From the NCBI RefSeq assembly GCF_006540305.1, contig NZ_BJOR01000001.1, positions 5,022,001-5,086,000 on the forward strand: DNA of 64,000 nt, read 5' to 3'. The position numbers and the translations under genes were made by a program. Positions 16,453 to 25,152 of this stretch are shown piece after piece. The notes under the pieces are model-generated. The model saw nothing but the letters and a program-made list of their open reading frames with translations. It ran no database searches and was not told the DNA's origin. The first letter of the stretch is position 1; every line of letters begins with the position of its first letter. The stretch comes from Streptomyces sp. 6-11-2 (lineage in GTDB: Bacteria; Actinomycetota; Actinomycetes; Streptomycetales; Streptomycetaceae).

Positions 16453-17727
16453 GTGCGGGAGTTCATCGTCGAGGCCGACGGCGGGTCGCGGGGCAATCCG
16501 GGGCCCGCGGGCTACGGCGCGGTGGTGCTCGACGCGGCGACGGGGGAGACCCTGGCCGAACACGCGGAGTACCTGGGCGTGGCCACGAACAACGTGGCCG
16601 AGTACCGGGGCCTGCTGGCCGGCCTGCGCAGCGCGCACGCCCTGGACCCGTCGGCGGCCGTGCACGTCCGCATGGACTCCAAGCTCGTCGTCGAGCAGAT
16701 GTCGGGCCGCTGGAAGATCAAGCACCCCGACCTGAAGCCGCTCGCGACGGCGGCGGCCCGGGAGTTCCCGGCCGACCGGGTCACCTACGAGTGGATCCCC
16801 CGCGAGCGCAACAAGCAGGCCGACCGCCTGGCCAACGAGGCGATGGACGCGGGCGCCCGCGGCGAGCAGTGGTCCGGTCCGTCCCTGGACGCGTTGGGCG
16901 GCCCGAGCGGTGGCCCGGTCCCCGGCACCGGTACGGACGCCTCGTCGATCTCCGGGAGTCCCGCTTGCGCCGACACCGGCGCGGGCGCCGACGTCCGGGC
17001 TGCGCGTGCCGCCGCCGCTGGCGGCGGGACGGCTTCCGGTGCCGGTGGAGGCCCGGGGCCCGCTGAGGCGGTCGCCACGCCCGGCTGGGCGCCCGCCGAT
17101 CTCGGTGCGCCCGCCACCTTCGTGCTGCTGCGGCACGGGGAGACGCCGCTGACGCCGCAGAAGCGTTTCTCGGGCAGTGGCGGCACCGATCCGTCGCTGT
17201 CCGGAGTGGGCCGCGAGCAGGCCGAGAAGGTCGCGGCGGCGCTCGCCCGGCGTGGCACCATCCAGGCCGTCGTGTCCTCGCCGCTCGCCCGCACCCGCGA
17301 GACCGCCGGTGCCGTCGCCGCCCGCCTCGGTCTCGACGTGACCGTGGAGGAAGGCCTGCGCGAGACCGACTTCGGTGCCTGGGAGGGGCTCACGTTCGGC
17401 GAGGTGCGCGAGCGCTACCCGGACGACCTGAACGCCTGGCTGGCCTCCCCGGACGCCGAACCCACCGGCGGCGGCGAGAGTTTCGCGGCCACCGCGGTCC
17501 GGATCGCCGCCACCCGGGACAAGCTGGTCGCCGCTCACGCGGGCCGCACGGTGCTGCTCGTCACGCACGTGACCCCGATCAAGACGTTCGTCCAACTGGC
17601 CCTCGGCGCACCGCCGGAGTCCCTGTTCCGCATGGAGCTGTCGGCGGCGTCCCTGTCGGCGGTGGCGTACTACGCGGACGGCAACGCGAGCGTCCGCCTG
17701 TTCAACGACACGTCCCACCTGCGCTGA
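16453..17727 (+). CDS. Bifunctional RNase HI / acid phosphatase (phosphoglycerate-mutase-like)
   Basis: 424 residues, GTG at 16453 with AAGGAG upstream. Residues 1-130 are RNase HI: the DEDD residues are Asp9 (EADGGSRGNPGPA), Glu50 (NNVAEYRG), Asp75 (RMDSK) and Asp124 (QADRLAN). An Ala/Gly-rich linker (about 135-220) joins a histidine-phosphatase domain with RHG (227-229), Arg280 (SSPLARTRE) and His372 (LVTHVTP). The same fusion in S. coelicolor (SCO2299) has both activities. It should remove RNA from RNA-DNA hybrids; the phosphatase substrate is unknown. It is the last gene of the Nif3-zinc ribbon-RNase H cluster. Confidence 0.93.
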   Translation: MREFIVEADGGSRGNPGPAGYGAVVLDAATGETLAEHAEYLGVATNNVAEYRGLLAGLRSAHALDPSAAVHVRMDSKLVVEQMSGRWKIKHPDLKPLATAAAREFPADRVTYEWIPRERNKQADRLANEAMDAGARGEQWSGPSLDALGGPSGGPVPGTGTDASSISGSPACADTGAGADVRAARAAAAGGGTASGAGGGPGPAEAVATPGWAPADLGAPATFVLLRHGETPLTPQKRFSGSGGTDPSLSGVGREQAEKVAAALARRGTIQAVVSSPLARTRETAGAVAARLGLDVTVEEGLRETDFGAWEGLTFGEVRERYPDDLNAWLASPDAEPTGGGESFAATAVRIAATRDKLVAAHAGRTVLLVTHVTPIKTFVQLALGAPPESLFRMELSAASLSAVAYYADGNASVRLFNDTSHLR

Positions 17728-17964
17728 CCGCCACGGCCGCGCGGGCGGGCCGCTCGACCCGGGCCCCGTCCCCGGCGGCCGGCGCCGACGCCGTGGACGA
17801 CTCCGGCAGCCTGCCGCGCCCACGACCGCGTCCGGCACCGCGTCGGCGATCGTCCGGGGCGCGTCGAGCGCGGCCTCGCGTCACGGCCTCGTGTCCGCGG
17901 TGTCGCCTCGATCGCGGGCGGCCCGCCGGCCACCAGCGCCCGTGCCCCGGCGGTACGGCGCCGG

Positions 17965-18012
17965 GTGGATCCCCGTGTCAGTGGATCTCCGTGTCAGTGG
18001 ATCTCCGTCACC
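17965..18012. repeat. 16-bp tandem repeat, three copies, at the 3' end of yaaA
   Basis: GTGGATCYCCGTGTCA is repeated at 17965, 17981 and 17997; the third copy departs in its last three bases. The repeat spans the yaaA stop codon: the third copy encodes the last residues (TEIH) and the second carries the stop. The rest of the 17728-17993 gap shows no supported gene. Confidence 0.75.
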
Positions 18013-18794
18013 ACCACGTCCAGTGCCCACGGCCGCCCCGCCCTGCCCGGCGGCTCCGCCTCCACCACGTACCCGAGGTCCCGCAGCGCCTCCACCAGTC
18101 CGGCCGGGTCCTTCGGGGCGGCCCCCTCGGTCAGCAGGGCGCGCACGATCCGGCCCTTCGTGGCCTTGTTGAAGTGACTGACCACGGACCGCTTCTCCAC
18201 CCCGTCCACGATCTGGGAGTGCAGCACCCGCACGGTCGCCGTCCGGCCCGCGACCTCGCCCTTCGGCTTCCACGCCGCCGCGTACGCCGAGGACCGCAGG
18301 TCCAGCACCAGACCGTCACCGGCCGCCTCGGGCAGCACCGAGGCCATCGGCGTACGCCAGTACGCCGCCAGTGCGCCCGGTCCGGGCAGCTTCACACCCA
18401 TCGAGCAGCGGTAGGAGGGGATCCGGTCGGTCACCCGCACCGCACCCCACAGCCCGGAGAAGACCAGCAGCGAACGTGCGGCGCGCCGCTTGGCCGACGG
18501 GTCGAGGGAGGCCAGGTCCAGGGCGTCGTAGAGCACACCGGTGTAGATCTCCCCGGCGGGCCGCGTCCCCGCCGTGCGCAGCCCGGCGTTCTTGGCGACC
18601 TCGCCGCGCAGGCCCTCGCTCAGCCCGAGCACCTCGCGTGCCTTCCCCTCGTCCCCGGTGCACAGCTCCACCAGCTCCGTCAGCACCGTCTCGCGGGCGG
18701 CGGCCAGCCCCGGCAGCGACAGCGACTCGGGCCTCAGCGGGGCGCCGCGGCCGGCGGCGGCCTTGCCTTCGGACGGGGGCAGCAGCACAAGCAC
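17994..18794 (-). CDS. yaaA: Peroxide stress protein YaaA (UPF0246/DUF328)
   Basis: 266 residues from GTG 18794, which gives the family N-terminus VLVLLPPSEGK with GGAG 10 nt upstream; longer frames add unrelated sequence. Family motifs are LPPSEGKAAAGRG, GEIYTGVLYDALDL, LLVFSGLWGAVRVTDRIPSY, and the C-terminal SHFNKATKGRIVRAL. The E. coli protein lowers intracellular iron-driven damage during peroxide stress and binds DNA. Streptomyces homologues carry the same core. It is divergent from the RNB nuclease gene. Its 3' end carries a short tandem repeat. Confidence 0.9.
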   Translation of the reverse strand: MLVLLPPSEGKAAAGRGAPLRPESLSLPGLAAARETVLTELVELCTGDEGKAREVLGLSEGLRGEVAKNAGLRTAGTRPAGEIYTGVLYDALDLASLDPSAKRRAARSLLVFSGLWGAVRVTDRIPSYRCSMGVKLPGPGALAAYWRTPMASVLPEAAGDGLVLDLRSSAYAAAWKPKGEVAGRTATVRVLHSQIVDGVEKRSVVSHFNKATKGRIVRALLTEGAAPKDPAGLVEALRDLGYVVEAEPPGRAGRPWALDVVVTEIH

Positions 18795-18871
18795 GGGGGT
18801 TGCTCCTTCGGGTAGCGCTCCGCGACAGCGTACGGCGTGCCGCCCGTGCGCCTCCGCCCTACGCTCGCTGT

Positions 18872-20353
18872 ATGCCCCGTCGCCCGCTCCGCGCGACCGG
18901 CGCCCCCGAAGGACTCCTGAGGGCCGCCCTCGCCGCACTGCGCACCACGCCAGGCGTGCCCGGAGGCTTCCCGCCCGCGGTGCTCGCCGAGGCGGAACGG
19001 GCCGCACGGGACCCCGCCCTCCCCCTGCACGACGCCACCGACATCCCGTTCTTCACCCTCGACCCGCCCGGCTCCGCCGACCCCGACGGGAACGGCCTCG
19101 ACCGGGCGACGCACCTGTCCCGCCGGGGCGGCGGCTACCGCGTCCGCTGCGCCGTCGCCGACGTGGCCGCTTTCGTCGTACCGTCGGGCGCCGTCGACGC
19201 CGAGACGCACCGGCGGGCGAGCACCCTGTACCTCCCCGACGGTCCGGTCCCGCTGTACCCGGCCGTCCTGGGCCGGGGTGCCGCGAGCCTGCTGCCCGGG
19301 CAGACCCGGCCCGCCGTGCTGTGGACGGTCGACCTGGACGCGGAGGGCCGCACGCGGGCCGTCGACGTCCGCCGCGCCCTGGTCCGCAGCCGGGCACAGC
19401 TGGACCGCGCCGGGGTGCAGAAGGAGATCGACGCCGGGACCGCCGACGAACCGGTCGCGCTGCTCCAGGACGTGGGGCGGCTGCGGGAGCGGCTGGAGGC
19501 CGAGCGCGGCGGCATCTCGCTCGTGGTGCCCGAGCTGGAGGTCGTGGAGCATCCGGCGGACGTGCCCGGGGGCCGCGCGTACGAGCAGGCGTACCACGCC
19601 CCTCTCCCGGCCGACCGCTGGAACGCCCAGCTCTCCCTGCTCACCGGCATGGCCGCCGCCGAACTGATGCTGGCCCACGGCACCGGCGTGCTGCGCACCC
19701 TGCCGGCCGCCCCCGACGGCGCGGTCGGCCGGCTGCGGCGCAGCGCGCACGCCCTGCGCGTCGACTGGCCGCACCACGTGTCGTACGCCGCCCTGCTGCG
19801 CACCCTCGACGCGGACCGGCCGCGGCACGCGGCCTTCCTGCGGGAGTGCGCGACCCTGCTGAGCGGCGCCGGCTACACCGTCTTCCGGGACGGCGGGCTC
19901 CCGGCGATCACCACGCACGCCGCCGTCGCCGCGCCCTACGCGCACTGCACGGCACCCCTGAGCCGTCTCGCCGACCGGTACGCCACCGAGATCTGCCTGG
20001 CCGCCGCGGCCGGCCGGGACGTGCCCGAGTGGGTGCTCGCCGCGCTGGACACGCTGCCGGAACGGATGGCCGAGGGCGCCCGGCGCGCGGCCGCCGTGGA
20101 GCGGGAGTGCCTGGACGTGGTGGAGGCCGCGCTGCTGAAGGACCGCGTCGGCGAACTCTTCGACGGCTGTGTCATCGACGTCGACGAGCACCGTCCCACC
20201 ACCGGCACCGTCCACGTGGAGTCCCCGGCCGTCGTCGCCCGCGTCGAGGACGGCACCGCACCACTGCCGCTGGGCGAACGGCTCCGGCTCCGGCTCACCC
20301 GGGCCGACCCGTCCGCCCCACCACCGGCGAGGGTGCGCTTCACCCCCGCGTGA
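18872..20353 (+). CDS. RNB-domain ribonuclease (RNase II/R-like catalytic core)
   Basis: 493 residues from ATG 18872. TACGCT at 18860-18865 is a good -10 only 6 nt upstream, so the transcript is probably leaderless. The product is an RNB core without cold-shock or S1 domains. The catalytic acidic cluster is in DATDIPFFTLDPPGSADPD, where the RNB motif normally places Mg-binding Asp residues, followed by VADVAAFV and HRRASTLYLPDG. The C-terminal APYAHCTAPLSRLADRYAT is the typical RNB end motif. It should degrade RNA 3' to 5'. Actinobacteria carry several such short RNB proteins; the target RNAs are unknown. Confidence 0.88.
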   Translation: MPRRPLRATGAPEGLLRAALAALRTTPGVPGGFPPAVLAEAERAARDPALPLHDATDIPFFTLDPPGSADPDGNGLDRATHLSRRGGGYRVRCAVADVAAFVVPSGAVDAETHRRASTLYLPDGPVPLYPAVLGRGAASLLPGQTRPAVLWTVDLDAEGRTRAVDVRRALVRSRAQLDRAGVQKEIDAGTADEPVALLQDVGRLRERLEAERGGISLVVPELEVVEHPADVPGGRAYEQAYHAPLPADRWNAQLSLLTGMAAAELMLAHGTGVLRTLPAAPDGAVGRLRRSAHALRVDWPHHVSYAALLRTLDADRPRHAAFLRECATLLSGAGYTVFRDGGLPAITTHAAVAAPYAHCTAPLSRLADRYATEICLAAAAGRDVPEWVLAALDTLPERMAEGARRAAAVERECLDVVEAALLKDRVGELFDGCVIDVDEHRPTTGTVHVESPAVVARVEDGTAPLPLGERLRLRLTRADPSAPPPARVRFTPA

Positions 20354-20754
20354 GCGCCCGCACGAGCACCCCGGCGTCCTCGGCGTGGAACCGCCCGAGC
20401 CGCACCCGCCTGCGCCTGCCGAGGAGGGTGACGTGCTCGACCGGCGCGGTCAGTTCGAGGGTGACGGAGGTCTGCGAGCCGACGGGGCGTGGATCATCTG
20501 CGTCTACGGCACGCCGTGCACGTGGATCCGCGCATCCCGCTGGACCGGATCGCGTTCGTGCGCCGCGAGACGCGCGCGACGCACGAGCGGGCCGAGGGCG
20601 AGCCGGACGTCCCTCCCGGAGCATCCGCGGGTCCTGCCGGATCGCCTCGGCCTGGATGGTGTTCCTGTGCACGATCGAGGGAAGGTCCCCGATCTCTTGA
20701 AAAGGTGATCTTGGAATGTCCCAGTCTGGTAAGCGACCAAAGGAGGGGCGTGAC
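20354..20754. other. Intergenic region with decayed reading frames
   Basis: No intact gene is supported. On the minus strand a frame ending at 20340 reads like a real C-terminus (TSVTLELTAPVEHVTLLGR ... FHAEDAGVLVRALTR), and another minus frame carries AAHERDPVQRDARIHVHGVP. The two are out of frame with each other, which suggests a broken gene of unknown family. At 20740-20746 AGGAGG serves the next gene. GC content falls from about 20680 onward. Confidence 0.4.
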
Positions 20755-21327
20755 ATGACTGCCGTGGCTCATGAACCCACCACGCCGGCTGAGGGCCTGC
20801 TGGAGATCTTCCTGTCCCTCGACACCCCGGAGGGTTTCCGGGCCGAACTGACCGAGGGGGAGATCGTCGTGACGCCGCCGCCGGACGGGGAGCACGAGAA
20901 GTACATCAGCCGGATCGTGCGGCAAGTGATCAAGCGGTCCAGGATCGACATCCTCGGGGAACAAGGGACTGAAACTGACGAAGGGCGGCGGGTGCCCGAA
21001 GAACTACGCGGTCCCGGACGTCACGTTCGCTGCCCTGAAGCTTGATCTCTTCGGGGGCGCCGACTGCTGGATGCCCTGCTACGGGCTTGCCATGGTGCTG
21101 GAGGTGACGTCCACCAAGCCGGAGGCCGACCGCGAGGCCAAGCGCCGCTGCTACGCGCGAGAGGGCATCCCCTCCACCTGCTCGTCGATCGCGAAGCCTC
21201 CATGGTCACGCTGTTCGGCGAGCCGGAGAAGGACGACTATCTACGGCTGCTCAAGCGCTCATTCGGCGATCCTCTGTCTCTCCCCGAGCCCTTCGCCTTC
21301 GACCTGGACACCGCAGACTTCCTCTGA
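20755..21327 (+). pseudogene. Uma2-family (DUF820) protein, broken by two frameshifts
   Basis: ATG 20755 follows a perfect AGGAGG. The first 66 residues (FLSLDTPEGFRAELTEGEIV) are the DUF820/Uma2 N-terminus. Near 20960 the frame must shift to continue into LKLTKGGGCPKNYAVPDVTF and MVLEVTSTKPEADREAKRR, which holds the PD-(D/E)XK-like core (PDVTF; EVTSTK). Near 21175 a second shift leads to LLVDREASMVTLFGEPEKDD and the end at 21327. Joined, the three parts make one full-length protein of about 190 residues. Either it is dead or the assembly has two errors. Uma2 proteins are putative nucleases of unknown role. Confidence 0.8.
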
Positions 21328-21373
21328 CCAGGCCGGAAACGGCGCGGTCCGTGCGACCGGTACCATGGTGCCT

Positions 21374-21789
21374 ACGGCAGACGAGCCGGGCGGACGGCCG
21401 CGTGGAGCCCCTGGGGCTTCCCGAGGAACGTCCGGGCTCCACAGGGCAGGGTGGTGGCTAACGGCCACCCGGGGTGACCCGCGGGACAGTGCCACAGAAA
21501 GCAGACCGCCGGGGATCTCGGTCCTCGGTAAGGGTGAAACGGTGGTGTAAGAGACCACCAGTGCCCAGGGTGACCTGGGCAGCTAGGTAAACCCCACTCG
21601 GAGCAAGGTCAAAAGGGGCCGCTGTAAAAGGCGCGCTCTGCGCGGACGTTCGAGGGCTGCCCGCCCGAGTCCGCGGGTGGACCGCACGAGGCCGGCGGCA
21701 ACGCCGGCCCTAGATGGATGGCCGTCGCCCCGGGCTCCGCGAGGAACCCGGGGAACAGAACCCGGCGTACAGCCCGACTCGTCTGCCGC
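21374..21789 (+). ncRNA. rnpB: RNase P RNA, class A
   Basis: The conserved core is plain: GAGGAACGTCCGGGCTCCAC (CR-I) near 21422, AGGGTGAAACGGTGG near 21530, and at the 3' side AACAGAACCCGGCGTACAG. The P1 helix pairs GGCAGACGAG (21376-21385) with CTCGTCTGCC (21778-21787), ten perfect base pairs, which fixes both ends within a few bases. The length of about 415 nt suits Streptomyces. It is the catalytic subunit that removes 5' leaders from pre-tRNA. TACCAT at 21361-21366 is a plausible -10. Protein frames drawn through this region are not genes. Confidence 0.96.
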
Positions 21790-21811
21790 CACCTGCGGCT
21801 TTGCCTGGGAG

Positions 21812-21839
21812 AGGGCCTCTGACCTGTGTCGGAGGCCCT
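21812..21839 (+). terminator. rnpB terminator
   Basis: An 11-bp stem (AGGGCCTCTGA with TCGGAGGCCCT, one G-U pair) and 6-nt loop, followed by TTT, lies 22 bp after the RNase P RNA P1 helix. Confidence 0.75.
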
Positions 21840-21842
21840 TTC

Positions 21843-22202
21843 CGGCCTTTCGGGGGCTTGCAGCCTCAGGCCGCGAAAGGACCCTCGAAAGTCCCTCGGA
21901 CAGAGCTGAAAGCCCCTGAAAAGTCCCCGGAGCGGAGGGGCGGGCGATGCCTCTGGGCTGGTTCGGATCGATGGGGCATGACGTTGTTGCTCTACTGTCA
22001 ACCCCCGCGGCTTTGCAACTGCCCAGACGTGTCGCTTTTACCTGCGGTAGAACTTCTGGTCGGGCTGATCGGAAGCGACGATCATCAAGACCAAGGAAGC
22101 GCTTAGCGACAAGTGGGGGTGGGAGAACGGGATCTCGGCAAGGTCGTGTGGTGCGAGGGGGAGGCCGATACCTTGGAGATCTGGATGACCTAGGGGGACG
22201 GG
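21843..22202. other. Intergenic region, no gene supported
   Basis: The 360 bp between the rnpB terminator and the ATPase gene has lower GC and no convincing frame. A stretch near 22081-22140 (TIIKTKEALSDKWGWENGIS) reads like a gene fragment but matches no family known to me. This is the left side of the decayed island. Confidence 0.4.
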
Positions 22203-23996
22203 ATGGCCGACGGTCCAGTGCTCGCGCACTTGCACTTCGGGCGGGAGGATGCCGAACGGGATGTGACTGAGGGGCTGTTGCTGCGGGGTGGGTTCCTGCC
22301 CAACGCCGCGTATCGGGGTGCTCTCAGTGGGCGCAAGATGCTGATCATCGGGCGTAAAGGCTCCGGCAAGAGCGCCATTTGCATGCAGCTGATGGCGGAC
22401 GGACCCGGTGGGCACGGCGGCGGCAAGGTGCTTGTCACGCCCGACGAGGCCGCGGGGGAGGAGATCCGGCGGTTCGAATTGCAGGGCTTGCCCGGGGACT
22501 CGGCCAAGGCGTTGATCTGGCGGTATGTGCTTGCTGTGCACGCGGCTCGGCATCTCGTGACGCATGCCAAGGACGCCCACGGCAAGAGGCCCAACTCCGT
22601 GAAGGCGCTTGGGCGGTTTCTCAAGCAGAACGGGGAGGCGACGGACAGCGGCCGGCTGGTGGAGCGGCTGGCTCAAGGGGCGCGTGGGTTGCAGACCTCC
22701 CTGTCTCTGGAGGCCTTCGGCGTCAAGGCGAGCGTGGATCTCGCGCAGTCGCCGTCAGAGGGGGCGAGGGCCGCGCGGCAGCTGGAGATTGTCGAGCAAG
22801 GGGTGGCGCGGACCTTCGCCGATCTGGGGTGCGACGGTGTCGTGCACCCTCCGTTGCTGTTGATGGTGGATCAGCTGGAGCAGGTGTGGTCCGCGGAGCC
22901 GGACAGCAACTCCATGGTGATTGGGCTGCTGTTGGCGGCGAAGCACGCGGCGAGTCTATACGGCCGGTCGGTGCGGTTTCTGCTGTTCCTGCGGGCCGAC
23001 ATCTATGACTCTCTGTCCTTCGGGGAGGGCGACAAGCTCCATGGCGACGAGCTGCGGATCGTTTGGACCGAGCAGGCTCTAAGGGATCTTGCGCTGACCC
23101 GGGCGCGGGCGTCCGTCGGGGAGGAGCTGGGTGAGGAGCGGCTGTGGAAGGAGCTGTTTCCGGGGACTGTCGGTGGCGAGGAAACCGTGAAGTATCTCTT
23201 CCGTCACTTTCTGCCACGGCCGCGTGACGCCATCCAGTTTCTCAACCTCTGCCAGGAGAAGGCCTGGCTGGAGCACCAACAGGAATGGATCACCGAGGCG
23301 GACGTGCAGCAGGCGGGCCGGCAGTTCTCGGAGTGGAAACTCAAGGATCTGAGCTCGGAGTATCTGGTCGCGCACCCCTTCCTCAATCATCTGCGCCCGC
23401 TTTTCCAGAACACCGGATACGTCGTCACGCGCGCCGCGCTCGCACGCCGGTTCGAGGCTGCTGCCGAGACCCTCCACCATGATTTCCCCGCGTACGCCAA
23501 CGCGTTGACCCTCCCCGGAGTCATCGATGTGCTCTACGGCGTCGGCTTCCTCGGGGTGCGGCGTGGGAACGACGTAGTGTTCGCGGGCGACGACGTCCTG
23601 CCGGTCCAGCCGCACGAGACGGAGTTCCACGTCCACGCGTGTTTTCGGGCGGCGCTCGGCGCGACCAGGCCTTTCGACCTACGGCCCTATGAGGCGCAGT
23701 TCGCGGACGTGCGGAACACGCCGGGCGACTTCAGCCCCACGACGTCCGGGACCACCCCCCTCAACCGTGACGACCGGCTGCTGTGGGAGCTTAAGCGCCC
23801 CGGAACCACCGGCCGCCCACGTCGAAGGTCTTCCCGTCCCGCTGAACGACCTCATCCTGAGTCTCCTCGCCAAGCGCCCGGAGGACCGCCCGGCGGACGC
23901 GTCCACCGTTTACGAGACACTGGGCACGCTTCTCGTCGACCATGCCGTCACCGAGCCCGGCGGCAGCATCCTGGAGGTCACGCAACTGGGGCATAG
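22203..23996 (+). CDS. Sll1717-like P-loop ATPase with a foreign 3' end
   Basis: 597 codons; ATG 22203 with GGGGGA just upstream. Walker A is GRKGSGKS (50-57), Walker B is LLLMVDQLE (218-226), and sensor-1-like FLLFLRADIYD follows; this is the STAND/KAP-like P-loop type annotated 'Sll1717 family'. Helical and winged-helix-like regions continue to about residue 530. The last 67 residues (after LLWELKRPG) are Arg/Pro-rich and are an out-of-frame reading of a kinase-gene tail, so the natural C-terminus was lost at a junction near 23795. It is probably still translated. A role in mobile-element or phage defence is possible but not shown. Codon use is less GC-rich than in neighbours. Confidence 0.7.
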   Translation: MADGPVLAHLHFGREDAERDVTEGLLLRGGFLPNAAYRGALSGRKMLIIGRKGSGKSAICMQLMADGPGGHGGGKVLVTPDEAAGEEIRRFELQGLPGDSAKALIWRYVLAVHAARHLVTHAKDAHGKRPNSVKALGRFLKQNGEATDSGRLVERLAQGARGLQTSLSLEAFGVKASVDLAQSPSEGARAARQLEIVEQGVARTFADLGCDGVVHPPLLLMVDQLEQVWSAEPDSNSMVIGLLLAAKHAASLYGRSVRFLLFLRADIYDSLSFGEGDKLHGDELRIVWTEQALRDLALTRARASVGEELGEERLWKELFPGTVGGEETVKYLFRHFLPRPRDAIQFLNLCQEKAWLEHQQEWITEADVQQAGRQFSEWKLKDLSSEYLVAHPFLNHLRPLFQNTGYVVTRAALARRFEAAAETLHHDFPAYANALTLPGVIDVLYGVGFLGVRRGNDVVFAGDDVLPVQPHETEFHVHACFRAALGATRPFDLRPYEAQFADVRNTPGDFSPTTSGTTPLNRDDRLLWELKRPGTTGRPRRRSSRPAERPHPESPRQAPGGPPGGRVHRLRDTGHASRRPCRHRARRQHPGGHATGA

Positions 23997-24420
23997 CCAC
24001 TCCGTGTCAGGGCTGATCCTGAAACGGGCATGGGAGCTCCTGGAGGAGGCCCGCGCGGAGGCCGGGCAGATCATTGCGGGTGCCGAGGAGGTCAAGGCCG
24101 AGTCGATCCTCGAAGCCAAGCGCGCGGTCAAGGTTGTCAGGCGTGAGCTGGAGGTCCTCGTCCGGCGCAGTGAGGACCTGGATGCCAAGATCGAGAGGGT
24201 CGCCGGGCGGGCGTGTCAGGAGGAGCCCCAGCCGAGCGAGGAGGACTATTACCAGGCCTTCAAGCAATCGATCAATGGCAGCCTTCCCACTCCTCGAGAG
24301 TTCGGCGACAGCTTGAGGGCCTTGTACGGCATCTCGCTCCCCGACGAGGAGACGAAGCGCATGGTCTCCCACTTCTCCAACCGCTTCAACGCGGAACTGG
24401 AGGTGGATCACATCGCGTAG
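23797..24420 (+). pseudogene. Tail of a Ser/Thr kinase-type gene, joined by deletion to the ATPase gene
   Basis: This frame differs from the ATPase frame and has no start of its own near the junction. It reads VEGLPVPLNDLILSLLAKRP then EDRPADASTVYETLG, the subdomain XI end of a Hanks-type kinase with its conserved Arg (LAKRPEDRP). A long charged coiled coil follows (RAWELLEEARAEAGQIIAG; RAVKVVRRELEVLVRRSEDL), DivIVA-like in pattern, then a soluble tail (FGDSLRALYGISLPDEETKR). Everything N-terminal to subdomain X is missing, so it cannot be an active kinase. GTG 24005 could start the coiled-coil part alone. Confidence 0.65.
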
Positions 24421-24471
24421 GCCGACAGACATCAGGGCTGGGGAGCTCTCCCGGCCCTGATCACGAACAGG

Positions 24472-24627
24472 TCAGAGCCGCTCAGGCGTCCTGACTCCAG
24501 CAGAGCTATGCCCTGGTGCAGGGTGCGTGCCCTGACGTCGCAGAGGAACAGGCGGGTCGCGACCGCGGCTCTCGGCCTTGAGGACCGGGCACTTGTCGTA
24601 GAAGGACGTGTAGAGGGAAGCCGGTTG
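24472..24627 (-). pseudogene. Fragment of an arginyl-tRNA synthetase gene (DALR anticodon-binding end)
   Basis: In two alternating frames the minus strand reads PASLYTSFYDKCPVLKAE, then ATRLFLCDVRARTLHQGIAL, then GVRTPERL and stop. This is the usual end of class I ArgRS: Phe-Tyr ... CPVLKAE ... SRL.LC..TA..L..GL.LLG...PERM. The match needs two frameshifts and covers only about 50 residues, so it is a dead fragment. The chromosome must carry a working argS elsewhere. It sits beside other debris, probably left by an integration or deletion event. Confidence 0.6.
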
Positions 24628-24759
24628 GTAGTGATAGGCCGCACAGTTTGTGCGGGGCGTATTCCGTCGCAGCCTCGGACACCGTCTCCGCTCAGGTGGG
24701 CAGGGCTGTGCTGAGCGGCAGCGAGTCGGAGGTCTCCGCCGACCCGGCATCGCACTGCG

Positions 24760-25152
24760 TCAGATTTTGATGATGTGGACGCCGGGGCCGCACAGCATCT
24801 GGAGGTCCTCGGGATCTGACGTTAGGACGGTCACGAGGGAGGGGGAGGCCAGTGCGGTGGCGGCCACGAGGGCGTCGAGGGCGTATTTGTGGCCGTGTAG
24901 GCCGGCTGCCGCGAGCAGCTTGCTCGCGTGTCGTGCGATGGCTTCGGTGGGCGGGACGATGTTGACGCGCGAGACGGCATAGTCGAAGCGGGCCTGGTTG
25001 ATCTTGGGGTCGCGGGCTTCAACGAGGGTGACGGAGCTGGTAATGATGCGGATGTCCTCTGCCTCTGCCGCAGCCAGCCACTCGGTGAGCTCGGGTGAGC
25101 GGCGTACGAGTTTGGACAGGCCCTCGCAGTCCAGGACGAGGGTGCCGCTCAC
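24760..25152 (-). CDS. vapC: VapC-type PIN-domain toxin
   Basis: 130 residues from GTG 25152, which overlaps the antitoxin stop by 4 nt (GTGA); the frame upstream of this is only a shadow. The PIN acidic residues are visible: LVLDCEGLSKLV (first Asp), SSVTLVEARD (Glu), ALDALVAATAL (Asp), and VTVLTSDPEDL (last Asp). VapC toxins cleave specific tRNAs or rRNA and are held inactive by VapB. The pair is intact and has its own operator-like palindrome upstream. It lies inside the decayed island, as toxin-antitoxin modules often do. Confidence 0.85.
   Translation of the reverse strand: MSGTLVLDCEGLSKLVRRSPELTEWLAAAEAEDIRIITSSVTLVEARDPKINQARFDYAVSRVNIVPPTEAIARHASKLLAAAGLHGHKYALDALVAATALASPSLVTVLTSDPEDLQMLCGPGVHIIKI

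Noticed and set aside
20340..20756. Intact minus-strand gene downstream of the RNB nuclease
   Set aside because: The convincing parts are in different frames, no start or ribosome site is found, and the frame overlaps the next gene's promoter area.
21251..22106. Several protein frames on both strands across the RNase P RNA gene and the region after it
   Set aside because: The sequence has the conserved core and P1 pairing of class A RNase P RNA; GC bias alone opens these frames.
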